Shown piece by piece: positions 1 to 7,371 of a stretch of DNA of 15,439 nt. The position numbers and the translations under genes are program-made. The stretch is from positions 1 through 15,439 of the forward strand of contig DATJJM010000074.1 in NCBI GenBank assembly GCA_035492535.1. Reading direction: 5' to 3'. The notes beneath the pieces are model-generated. The model ran no database searches, was not told the DNA's origin, and saw nothing but the letters and a program-made list of their open reading frames with translations. This stretch comes from JAMXLO01 sp035492535. Its GTDB lineage: Bacteria > Pseudomonadota > Alphaproteobacteria > Acetobacterales > Acetobacteraceae. Within the stretch, counting starts at the first letter, position 1; the number at the start of each line of letters is the position of its first letter.

Positions 1-2993
1 GCGACTTCGTACTCGTCCTTGTAGGCCATCACGCGATACAGGCCCTCGGCGGCGGCACGCGACACGCGATCCGCGCTACCCATCGCCTGCGTTTCGGCTG
101 TCGTCACGTCTTTCATCATAGCGCGATAGCGGTTGGCGAGCCTGCGGCTCTGATAGGCGATCAGTGAGATGGCGCGTGATTCGATCAGAGCATCCAGCGT
201 TGCCGGCGGCTTGTCCTGCACATGCACCAGTATTTCGTCTTCCAGCGTCGGGCGCTCGGCGAGGATGCGGCCCCACAGGAACGCGCGGTGGTTCAGCGAT
301 ACCGCGGCGCCGTTCAATTCGATGGCTCGCAGGATCGCGGCCTCGCCAACCGGCACCAGGCCTCGCTGCCAGGCGAGGCCTAGCAGCATGGTGTTCATGG
401 CTTGCGCGTTGCCGAACAGGTGCTCGGCGAGACGTACGGCATGCAGCCACGACGACGCGGCGGCGTCCGTGACGCGTTCGATGGTGCGGCGATGCAGTAC
501 GGCGTCGATGGACAGGTTGGCGTCGTGCTTGAATGCCGCGGTTGCCGCGAGATCCAGGTTGCCGATGACTGCTGCGGCCGGCGCATTGCGCTCCAGCACG
601 CCGGCGCCCGCTGCCACCGCGAGGTCGGCGGCAATCATCACATCGGCCGTGCCGAGCGGGACGCGCACCACATCGAGCGATGCTTCGTCATCGGCGATCT
701 GCACGTGTGCGACGACAGTGCCGTTCTTCTGTGCCATGCCGGTGAAATCGAGCGTCCGCACGCCCTTGCCTTCAAGATGCGCCGCCATCGCCAGGATGGC
801 GCCGGATGTCACGATGCCGCCGCCGCCGATGCCGGCGAACAGCGCACGCCAGGGTCTCTCCATCGAGGGAATGCGCGGCTGCGGCAACGCGGCAGCCAGT
901 TCGCCCTCGCGCGCCTGCCAGTGCGGATCGGCGTCGGGTGCGCTGGGCGCGCCGGCGACGGTGACGAAGCTCGGGCAGAAGCCTTTCAGGCAGGAGAGAT
1001 CGACATTGCAGCTTGTCGGATTGATGCGGCGCTTGCGGCCGAACGCGGTCTCGACCGGCTCGATCGCGATGCAGCTCGACTGCTTCGAGCAGTCGCCACA
1101 GTTTTCGCAGACGGCTTCGTTGATCACCACGCTCTGCGTCGGCTGCGGCATCTTGCCGCGCTTGCGGCGGCGGCGCTTTTCCGTGGCGCAGACCTGGTCG
1201 TAGATCAGCGCCGACACGCCGTCATACTCGCGCAGTTCGCGCTGCACCGTGTCGAGATCGGCGCGCACGTGGCGCGTCGTGCCGGGTGGCAGCGCGGATG
1301 GTGGCGGCAGGCGATCTGCTTCGTCGGCGACGACAGCGATGCGCGCGATGCCTTCCGCGGCGAGCTGGGCGGCGTATTGCGGTACGGTGTAGCTTCCTTC
1401 GGCCGGCTGGCCACCGGTCATTGCCACCGCATCGTTGACCAGCAGCTTGTAGGTGATGCGCGCCTTAGCCGCGACCGCCTGGCGGATCGCCATGATGCCG
1501 GAGTGTGTATACGTGCCGTCGCCCATGTTGGCGAACATGTGCTTCGTGTCGGTGAACGGCGCCATGCCGACGAAGGGTGCGCCCTCGCCGCCCATGTGGG
1601 TGAAGGTGCGGGTCTGATCGCCATCGTCGAGCGCCATGAAATGGCAGCCGATGCCGGCGGTGGCGAAGCTGCCGTCCGGCAGGCGCGTGGAGGTGCCGTG
1701 CGGGCAGCCGGCACAGAAAGCGGGGATGCGGCGCAGCAGGCCAACGGGCCGATCGGGCATGCGATGCGCCGGCGGATCGGGGATGTTCAGGCCGGCGGTG
1801 CGTAGATACGACGCCATGCCGGTGGCGATGTCCTCCGGGGACAGTTCGAGCAATGGTGACAGCAGTGGCTCGCCCGATGGCGTGGTCTTGCCGCTGATCT
1901 CGGGACGCTGATCCGCGGGCAGATTGTAGAGCGCGTCGCGGATCTGCGATTCGACGAAGCTGCGCTTTTCCTCGATGACCAGCAACGCACGCTTGCCGCG
2001 GGCGAACTCGCGGATACCGCTGGTTTCCAGCGGCCACGTCATCGCGACCTTGTAGAGCGCGATCTGCGCATGATGCTCCAGGTCGAGCGTGCGCAGAGCG
2101 CGCATGGTGTCTTCATGGGCGCGGCCGACGGTGACGATGCCGATCGGCGCGTCGTCGCTGCCGAACAGCTTGCGGTCGAGGCGATTGGCGCGTGCCCAGG
2201 CGAGCGCCGCCGGAATGCGTTCCTGCACCACGCGGCGCTCCAGTTCGGCGCGGTCGGCCGGGAAACGCATCGTCGGGTCGAAGCTCAGGCCGTGCGGTGG
2301 CAGCGTGAAGTCTGGTGTGACGAAGGCGCGCGTTGAAGGGATGACGAGCGTGGCGGCCTGCTCGGCGGTCTCGGCCGTTGTCTTCATGGCAACCCACAGG
2401 CCGCAGTAGCGCGACAATGCGATGCCGGCGAGGCCGAGATCCAGCATGTCCGCCGCCGAGGCGGGATTGAGCACCGGGATGAACACGCCTTCAAACACGT
2501 GCTCGGTCTGGTGTGGATACGTCGAGGAATGTGCGCCGTGGTCGTCGCCCGAGACGGCGAGCACGCCGCCGTGCTTCGATGTGCCCAGGAAATTTCCACA
2601 ATGAAGGGCGTCGCCCGCGCGATCGACACCAGGACCCTTGCCGTACCACATGCCGAACACGCCATCGACGCGCTTGCCGGGGAACGCATCGAGATGCTGC
2701 GTTCCATAGAGCATGGTGGCTGCGAGATCCTCGTTCACGCCTGGCTGGAAGTGGATGTTGCGCTCGGCCAGCAGCTTCTGACGGCGCCACAGTTCCTGAT
2801 CCAGCCCACCCAGCGGCGACCCGCGATAGCCGGACACGAAACCGCCGGTGTTCAGGCCGGCGGCGCGATCGAGGCGAGATTGTTCCAGCAGAACGCGCAC
2901 CAGCGCCTGGATGCCGGACAGCAGCACCGGTGTGTCGAGATCGTCGAACCGGCTTTCCAGCGTAATGGGGACGTGGCCGAGACCGATGTCCAT
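1..2993 (-). CDS. Indolepyruvate:ferredoxin oxidoreductase family protein, fused alpha/gamma chain (3' end beyond window)
   Basis: 997 codons are visible without a stop, and the C-terminus lies beyond the left edge; family members of this fused type are about 1150-1190 residues. The family oxidatively decarboxylates aryl- or branched-chain 2-oxoacids to acyl-CoA, using thiamine diphosphate (TPP) and Fe-S clusters and reducing ferredoxin. In order: N-terminal pyruvate-oxidoreductase-like domain (about 20-230; GFVSGYRGSPLGG near 51-63), middle domain (about 280-400), CxxC at C427/C430 (FCAGCPHG), TPP-binding segment with GDGT at 491-494 and N520, a cysteine-rich Fe-S region (C629, C632, C635, C641, then C662, C668, C673), and the gamma domain from about 717 (GIGGGGIVTSG). 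The ATG at 2993 follows GGAGAG at good spacing. It is transcribed away from alkB, probably from its own promoter. The true substrate cannot be told from sequence. The long open frames on the opposite strand here are codon-bias shadows. Confidence 0.93.
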   Translation of the reverse strand, partial: MDIGLGHVPITLESRFDDLDTPVLLSGIQALVRVLLEQSRLDRAAGLNTGGFVSGYRGSPLGGLDQELWRRQKLLAERNIHFQPGVNEDLAATMLYGTQHLDAFPGKRVDGVFGMWYGKGPGVDRAGDALHCGNFLGTSKHGGVLAVSGDDHGAHSSTYPHQTEHVFEGVFIPVLNPASAADMLDLGLAGIALSRYCGLWVAMKTTAETAEQAATLVIPSTRAFVTPDFTLPPHGLSFDPTMRFPADRAELERRVVQERIPAALAWARANRLDRKLFGSDDAPIGIVTVGRAHEDTMRALRTLDLEHHAQIALYKVAMTWPLETSGIREFARGKRALLVIEEKRSFVESQIRDALYNLPADQRPEISGKTTPSGEPLLSPLLELSPEDIATGMASYLRTAGLNIPDPPAHRMPDRPVGLLRRIPAFCAGCPHGTSTRLPDGSFATAGIGCHFMALDDGDQTRTFTHMGGEGAPFVGMAPFTDTKHMFANMGDGTYTHSGIMAIRQAVAAKARITYKLLVNDAVAMTGGQPAEGSYTVPQYAAQLAAEGIARIAVVADEADRLPPPSALPPGTTRHVRADLDTVQRELREYDGVSALIYDQVCATEKRRRRKRGKMPQPTQSVVINEAVCENCGDCSKQSSCIAIEPVETAFGRKRRINPTSCNVDLSCLKGFCPSFVTVAGAPSAPDADPHWQAREGELAAALPQPRIPSMERPWRALFAGIGGGGIVTSGAILAMAAHLEGKGVRTLDFTGMAQKNGTVVAHVQIADDEASLDVVRVPLGTADVMIAADLAVAAGAGVLERNAPAAAVIGNLDLAATAAFKHDANLSIDAVLHRRTIERVTDAAASSWLHAVRLAEHLFGNAQAMNTMLLGLAWQRGLVPVGEAAILRAIELNGAAVSLNHRAFLWGRILAERPTLEDEILVHVQDKPPATLDALIESRAISLIAYQSRRLANRYRAMMKDVTTAETQAMGSADRVSRAAAEGLYRVMAYKDEYEV

Positions 2994-3152
2994 CCTGGGT
3001 TCTCTCCAAGTATCCCAGGAACTTAGGCTGTCGCGTGCGATCTGGCCATGTGAGGCAAGGCCGAGCATGGGGAGTTGGCAAAATAACGATGAAGGTGCGC
3101 GCTGTGCGTGCGCCCTAGCCGGGGTGCCGGCAGAGAGGCTGCTGGTCGGGTA

Positions 3153-3181
3153 ATATTATTGCGCAGACCCGGCCGTACCAA
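3153..3181 (-). promoter_or_regulatory. Candidate sigma70-type promoter for the oxidoreductase gene
   Basis: On the minus strand TTGGTA (3181-3176) and TAATAT (3158-3153) are separated by 17 nt, each matching 4 of 6 consensus bases. This is one of the few AT-rich patches in the area. It would give a 5' leader of about 150 nt before the ATG at 2993. The rest of the 222-bp gap (2994-3215) holds a short GCCGG/CCGGC dyad near 3118-3131 and nothing else I recognise; in particular I see no TPP riboswitch core. Confidence 0.3.
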
Positions 3182-3215
3182 TGCTGGTGGTCGATATCAG
3201 GTGAGGGTGGCGCGA

Positions 3216-3863
3216 TCAGCCGGCCTTACGGAAGGTGAGATTGATGCGGCTGGCGCCGGTGAGCGGATGAACTCCGTCCGCGAGTAGTTCGATGCCGTGG
3301 AAGGCGAGGCGCGTCGGGCCGCCCCATACGACGACGTCGCCGTGTTCCAGCCGGACGCGTCGCGGGCGGTCTGTGCGCCGCAAGCCACCGAACAGGAACA
3401 CCGCCGGTAGTCCGAGCGAAACCGAGACGATGGGGTGGCGAAGGTCCTGCTCGTTCCGATCCTGGTGAAGGGTGAGCCGGGCGCCTGGTTCGTAGCGGTT
3501 GATCAGGCATGCGTCGGGACGGGAGCCGGGGTAGCCGGCGGCGTCGGCTGCCTCGCTGGCGAGCGAGAGGAGCAGGGGCGGAAACGCCGGCCAGGGGGCG
3601 CCGCTCAGCGGATCCGTGCGCTGGTAGCGATAGCCGCGCCGATCTGTGACCCAGCCGAAGTCACCGCAATTGGTCATCGCGACGGACATCGCGTGGCCGC
3701 CCGGGGTGACCATGTGGCGAAACGGTGCGGCCGCCTGGATCCGCTCCACCGCGGCCAACAGTTCGCTGGCGTCGGCGACAGCGAAGCCGCGCAGGACGGC
3801 CGCGCCGTCGCCGATCGGCTCCGTGTTTCGACGAACGGGAAGATCACTCAGCAGGTCGGTCAC
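3216..3863 (-). CDS. alkB: AlkB, Fe(II)/2-oxoglutarate-dependent DNA repair dioxygenase
   Basis: 215 residues, almost exactly the length of E. coli AlkB (216). AlkB repairs 1-methyladenine and 3-methylcytosine in DNA by oxidative demethylation. Visible signatures: TNCGDFGW at 64-71 (base-stacking Trp at 71), CLINRYEPGARLTLHQD at 119-135 with N122/Y124 and Fe ligands H133 and D135, distal Fe ligand H189 (AFHGIE), and the 2-oxoglutarate/nucleotide arginines R206 and R212 in SRINLTFRK at the C-terminus. All expected catalytic residues are present, so it should be active. The start is GTG with AAGGA about 7 nt upstream. It lies 12 nt after the DUF1203 stop on the same strand, so the two are probably co-transcribed. 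I see no Ada or AlkA partner in the window, so its link to an adaptive response is unknown. Confidence 0.95.
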   Translation of the reverse strand: MTDLLSDLPVRRNTEPIGDGAAVLRGFAVADASELLAAVERIQAAAPFRHMVTPGGHAMSVAMTNCGDFGWVTDRRGYRYQRTDPLSGAPWPAFPPLLLSLASEAADAAGYPGSRPDACLINRYEPGARLTLHQDRNEQDLRHPIVSVSLGLPAVFLFGGLRRTDRPRRVRLEHGDVVVWGGPTRLAFHGIELLADGVHPLTGASRINLTFRKAG

Positions 3864-3875
3864 GGGCGTTCCTTG

Positions 3876-4334
3876 TCAGACGCGCTCCACCCGGGCGGCA
3901 TAGCAGCCGGGTGCGGCGAAATGGATGTGGAGATAGGCAGCCGACGGAATCGCCAGCAGTCGCTCAATGGCCGGTTCAACCTGCTGCCCATCCACCAGTT
4001 CCCAACCCACCATCATCGCGTTCGCATCGAACGCGCGGACCGCCAGGGTGCGGATGCGCAGTTGCTCGGGGATCTGATCGATCGCGTCGAACTGCTCTTC
4101 ACCGCGCCGGACATAGATGGCGAAGCGCATGCGATATGGCGAGTCCACAGGATGATGTTCGTAGTTGACGAGGATGAGTTCGTCGCCTGGCTGCGCGTCG
4201 GTCAGGCTGACACGGCATGGAGAGTTGCCTTCCGCAACTCGCCGCACGGCGCCTTGCGCCCGCAATTCGTCGTCGGAGAGGGTGAACAGGTTGGCGAAGG
4301 TTTCGGACGGGAGGCCGGTGATGCGAAAGCTCAT
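3876..4334 (-). CDS. DUF1203 domain-containing protein
   Basis: 152 residues of unknown function. It begins MSFRITGLP and contains the typical block CRVSLTDAQPGDELILVNYEHHPVDSPYR, with strand-rich sequence through to YLHIHFAAPGCYAARVERV; these read as the DUF1203 family. I chose the ATG at 4334 because GGAG lies 7 nt upstream and the family consensus begins at MSFRI; an in-frame ATG at 4373 would add 13 unconserved residues. No signal peptide or membrane segment is seen, so it is probably cytoplasmic. It is the first gene of a short minus-strand unit with alkB (12-nt gap). No catalytic residues can be assigned. Confidence 0.85.
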   Translation of the reverse strand: MSFRITGLPSETFANLFTLSDDELRAQGAVRRVAEGNSPCRVSLTDAQPGDELILVNYEHHPVDSPYRMRFAIYVRRGEEQFDAIDQIPEQLRIRTLAVRAFDANAMMVGWELVDGQQVEPAIERLLAIPSAAYLHIHFAAPGCYAARVERV

Positions 4335-4449
4335 GATCGTGCTCCATGCGTTGACAGGAGCTACATAAGGCATTGCCAGACCCGATACCCTCCGATGCTT
4401 GCGCTGGGTCGGAGCGTGCGGTGCCTGGATGCTCGGGCAAGGCGGTGGC

Positions 4450-4473
4450 GGCTTGAGCGTCAGCTGTCAAGCC
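4450..4473. promoter_or_regulatory. Inverted repeat in the DUF1203/dioxygenase intergenic region
   Basis: GGCTTGA (4450-4456) and TCAAGCC (4467-4473) are perfect 7-bp arms around a 10-nt loop. It lies in the 373-bp gap between two divergent genes, about 115 bp upstream of DUF1203 and 235 bp upstream of the dioxygenase start. It could be an operator or a hairpin; there is no T-run to make it an ordinary terminator. Apart from this and the two dyads at 4624-4668 I see nothing coding in 4335-4707. Confidence 0.35.
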
Positions 4474-4623
4474 AGTGAGGGCATTGGACAGCCGTGAGCT
4501 GGACGCGACACTTTGCTTTCGCCTGTTCTTCGCCGGGACTGAGCATGGGTCTTGGCTGGCGGCTGGCACCGTCGGCCATGATCGGGGCATCGCCACTTGA
4601 TAGACGCGCGCATTCGGCTGATC

Positions 4624-4668
4624 CTCCCAGTGGGAGTGAGTTCCAGGAATGCGAAATGCCACAGGCAT
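4624..4668. promoter_or_regulatory. Two short palindromes just upstream of the TauD-type dioxygenase
   Basis: CTCCCAGTGGGAG (4624-4636) and ATGCCACAGGCAT (4656-4668) each have 5-bp arms with a 3-nt centre. Their starts are 32 bp apart, that is, three helical turns, and the second ends 39 bp before the start codon. They could be operator half-sites of a dimeric regulator or 5'-UTR hairpins. The arm sequences differ, so one protein binding both is not obvious. Confidence 0.35.
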
Positions 4669-4707
4669 CTTCCGCAATCCGCAGATCGAGATAAGAGGAC
4701 CCAAACC

Positions 4708-5589
4708 ATGAGCGCTGCCGCATCGCCGGTTCCTGCACAGTCCATGACGATTGCGAAAGTGAAGGAGCATATCGGTGCCATCGTCACCGGTATCGACCTT
4801 GCCCAACCCATCGACGCCGCGACGCAGAAGGAGCTCTACGACGCTGTGGTCGAAAACGTGGTCCTGGTGATTCGCGGACAAGCGCATCTTACCCCGGCGC
4901 AGTTGCAAGCCGCCGGTGAAATGTTCGGCGAGCTGATGGAGGACCAGAACCGGCGTTATCTGGTTGACGGATTTCCGCTGATCAGCGTGCTCGACAACCG
5001 TAACAAGGACAGCAAGGGCCAGCCCGCCAAAGTTGGCGCCAATGCCACCTGGCACACCGACCACACCAACCAGGAATTGCCGCCGAAATTCACCATGCTG
5101 TATGCGGTGGCAGTGCCGGACAAGGGCGGCGCGACGTCGGTTTGCAATGCGCGCGCGGCATTCGAAGCGCTTCCGGACGAAGTCAAACTGAAGATCGCAG
5201 ACGCGAAGACGGAGAATACGCTGATCAGCAGCGCGCGCATGAAGACGGGCAATCCGGATGTCGTGAAGGCGCAACTCGAGGCGAAAAAACCGCCAACGGT
5301 GCATCCCCTGGTGCGTACGCACCCGGAGACCGGCACCAAGGCCGTGTGGTTCCATAAGGGCAAGACCGAGACAGTGACTGGCATGTCGCCCGAAGAAACC
5401 CAGGACTTTCTGCAGGATTTGACTGAGAAGATCACGCAGCCACAGTTTTGCTATGCGCACGAGTACAAGGCGGGGGACCTGCTGATTATCGATGATCGCG
5501 CATCATTGCATAAAGCCGGCTTCGACTACGATCATAGCCAGCATCGGCGCCTGTATCGGATGCTCGTGCGCGGCGACCGTCCCTATTGA
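4708..5589 (+). CDS. TauD/TfdA-family Fe(II)/2-oxoglutarate-dependent dioxygenase
   Basis: 293 residues. Family members hydroxylate small sulfonates, aryloxyacids or other carboxylates while decarboxylating 2-oxoglutarate. Visible features: an early VTGIDLAQPID segment (26-36) typical of the family, the Fe-binding HxD at H116/D118 (ATWHTDHT), distal Fe ligand H268 (DDRASLHKA), and the 2-oxoglutarate arginine in HRRLYRMLVRGD (R280/R281). The ATG at 4708 has AGAGGA 9 nt upstream; the frame is open back to 4597 but no better start is seen. It stands alone, with the minus-strand regulator converging on it 154 bp downstream and the DUF1203 gene divergent. No sulfonate transporter or desulfonation partner is nearby, so calling it taurine dioxygenase would be unjustified. 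It is predicted to be cytoplasmic, with all catalytic residues present. Confidence 0.9.
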   Translation: MSAAASPVPAQSMTIAKVKEHIGAIVTGIDLAQPIDAATQKELYDAVVENVVLVIRGQAHLTPAQLQAAGEMFGELMEDQNRRYLVDGFPLISVLDNRNKDSKGQPAKVGANATWHTDHTNQELPPKFTMLYAVAVPDKGGATSVCNARAAFEALPDEVKLKIADAKTENTLISSARMKTGNPDVVKAQLEAKKPPTVHPLVRTHPETGTKAVWFHKGKTETVTGMSPEETQDFLQDLTEKITQPQFCYAHEYKAGDLLIIDDRASLHKAGFDYDHSQHRRLYRMLVRGDRPY

Positions 5590-5743
5590 GCGCCGGATCC
5601 GCGGGCCACGCCAGGTTCCATCCAGAGAACGGCGGCGGACCAAGTCGGCCACTCATGCCAACGTGTCGACGGGGCGGCTCCGCAATGACGGGTGCGCGAG
5701 TGTCATCCGATCAGGTGTGTGTGCCGGCGTGCGTCAAGCCACC

Positions 5744-7270
5744 TCATTCAGGCATTCCAGCTAGTCGATATGCCTCGGCCAGACGGGCGAGATACTCGGG
5801 CCTGAGCGGTCCACTCCAGGCCTCCATCTTGGAAATCCGTGTGTGCGGCGCCATGCGAATCAACTCGCCAAGCGCTTGCCGTGCTTGGTCCTGACGACCA
5901 GCAAGCGCATAGGACGCGATCAGGTGACGTCGCGTAGCGACATGATTGGGTTGCTCAACAGTGGCTCGCTCGGCCACGGCCACTGCTTCTTCATGGCGTC
6001 CTTCAAGATTGAGCGCCAACGACATGGCACCCAGGAACTGGTGCAACAGGGGATCGACCGGACTGAGCCGTATCGCACGCTCGATATTGGCGATTGCCGC
6101 CGCTGTCTCACCAAGAAAATTGCGTGTGGCTCCGGACACATACCAGGCCATCGCTGAGTTCGGATTGAGCGCACAAGCACGATCGATCACCGTCGCTCCA
6201 GCCTGAGGATTCAAGCCGAGCACCGAAAGCGGCAGTGCGGCGTAGCAAAGCGCGGTTGGATCGTCCCGGCCGTGTTGTGTGGCCATCCATGCGAGGCGCA
6301 CGCCTTCGGCGACCTCCGGCGCATTGACCGTCAGTAACCCACTCGATTTCATCCGACCGGCGCTGAAGGCGGCGAGACCGTAGGCTGCGCCATACATCGT
6401 ATCCAGTTCAGCAGCCTTGATGAACAGCCCATAAGCGGCGCGTGCCGCTTCACCACTGCCTTCATGCAGTCGCGCCAGGCCGCGCAGGTAATAGTCGTAG
6501 GCAGTCAGGTCATTGGTCGGCTTGTGGCGTGCGCGCTCAACTTCGACCCGCAGCAACGTTGGTTCGATGGCACCCGCGACACGTTCGGCAACCCGCTGCT
6601 GAAGCTCGAACACATCGTCCAGCGCTTCGTCGAACCGCTCGCCCCAAACGTGCATTCCGGTGGCCGCGTCCACGAGCTGGCCGGTGATGCGCACACGCTT
6701 ACCAATGCGGCGGACGCTGCCCTCCATCACGTATCGCACGCCCAGATCGCGCCCGACCTGACGAACGTCCACCGTTTGGCCCTTGTAGGTGAATGCCGAA
6801 TTGCGGGCGATCACGAACAGAGAACGAATGCAGCAGAGGGACGTGGTGATGTCCTCCACCAGTCCGTCCACAAAGTACTCCTGCTCGGGATCGCCGCTCA
6901 GGTTCTGAAAGGGCAATACCACAAGGGACGGTCGGTCCGGCAATGCCGGAGGCGACAATGCAACTGTGCCAGGCTGCGCCAGCCGATAACCATGTCCTGT
7001 GACGGTGATGATCCAGGCTTCTCCCAGTGCCCTGCGCAACGCAGAGATCTGCACCTGAATGTTGTTTTCATCGACGGTCACGCCGGACCAGGCCTGATCC
7101 AGCAGCGTCTCCTTGCTGACCGTCTCGCCGGCGGCGTCGACCAGCACCGAGAGGACATCGAGAGCCCGTCTGCCCAACGCCACGCCTGCGCCGGCTCGCG
7201 TCAGTTGGCGGTTACGGCGATCGAGCCGGAACGGCCCAAACGTAACCACATCCGGCGCCTCAACCGGCAA
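5744..7270 (-). CDS. Winged-helix (OmpR/PhoB-type) regulator with TolB-like and TPR-like domains, module A
   Basis: 508 residues. Residues about 8-97 form an OmpR/PhoB-type DNA-binding domain (FGPFRLD near the start, LGRRALDVLSVLV, recognition-helix area ENNIQVQISALRRAL, closing TGHGYRL wing). Residues about 114-250 resemble the TolB/FlgO-like fold seen in CadC-like and adenylate-cyclase-associated regulators (LVVLPFQNLSGDPEQEYFVDGL). From about 255 to the end is helical TPR-like repeat sequence (for example AIANIERAIRLSPVDP). No transmembrane helix is visible, unlike classical CadC or ToxR, so it should be cytosolic. The start is TTG, supported by GGAGG 6 nt upstream; the nearby ATG is out of frame and stops at once. 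It is divergent from the haloperoxidase-like gene with 101 bp between, suggesting it regulates that gene. The signal sensed is unknown. Confidence 0.88.
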   Translation of the reverse strand: MPVEAPDVVTFGPFRLDRRNRQLTRAGAGVALGRRALDVLSVLVDAAGETVSKETLLDQAWSGVTVDENNIQVQISALRRALGEAWIITVTGHGYRLAQPGTVALSPPALPDRPSLVVLPFQNLSGDPEQEYFVDGLVEDITTSLCCIRSLFVIARNSAFTYKGQTVDVRQVGRDLGVRYVMEGSVRRIGKRVRITGQLVDAATGMHVWGERFDEALDDVFELQQRVAERVAGAIEPTLLRVEVERARHKPTNDLTAYDYYLRGLARLHEGSGEAARAAYGLFIKAAELDTMYGAAYGLAAFSAGRMKSSGLLTVNAPEVAEGVRLAWMATQHGRDDPTALCYAALPLSVLGLNPQAGATVIDRACALNPNSAMAWYVSGATRNFLGETAAAIANIERAIRLSPVDPLLHQFLGAMSLALNLEGRHEEAVAVAERATVEQPNHVATRRHLIASYALAGRQDQARQALGELIRMAPHTRISKMEAWSGPLRPEYLARLAEAYRLAGMPE

Positions 7271-7272
7271 TG

Positions 7273-7311
7273 CAGGCCTCCATTTTTCAGGATAATTCAG
7301 GCCTCGGCCTG
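7273..7311. promoter_or_regulatory. Candidate operator between regulator A and haloperoxidase A
   Basis: CAGGCCTC occurs at 7273-7280 and again at 7298-7305, and the second copy is followed by the inverted arm GGCCTG (7306-7311), giving CAGGCC-TC-GGCCTG. TTCAGG also repeats with 10-bp spacing (7286-7291, 7296-7301) around GATAAT (7291-7296), a good -10 match on the plus strand without a clear -35. The first CAGGCC copy overlaps the ribosome binding site of the regulator. The 101-bp gap must hold both divergent promoters, so an operator here could control both genes. Confidence 0.35.
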
Positions 7312-7371
7312 GGACCTTAAGCTGCTCGCCTCTGTAGTGTCCAGAAACGACATGACGGGGAAGGGGCAGCG

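Noticed and set aside
402..1805. Long open frame on the plus strand (467 codons) inside the oxidoreductase region
   Set aside because: It is antisense to a gene with clear TPP and Fe-S motifs; the Arg/Ala/His-rich composition is typical of a GC-biased shadow frame.
2994..3215. TPP riboswitch before the TPP-dependent oxidoreductase
   Set aside because: No conserved CTGAGA-type core or matching helices were found in the leader on the minus strand.
4099..5460. Long open frame on the minus strand (453 codons) over the TauD-type gene
   Set aside because: It overlaps two well-supported genes, has shadow-like composition, no family motifs and no ribosome binding site.
5590..5743. Possible bidirectional terminator between the dioxygenase and regulator A
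   Set aside because: I found only short GC dyads, no convincing stem and no T-run, so I list no feature in this 154-bp gap.
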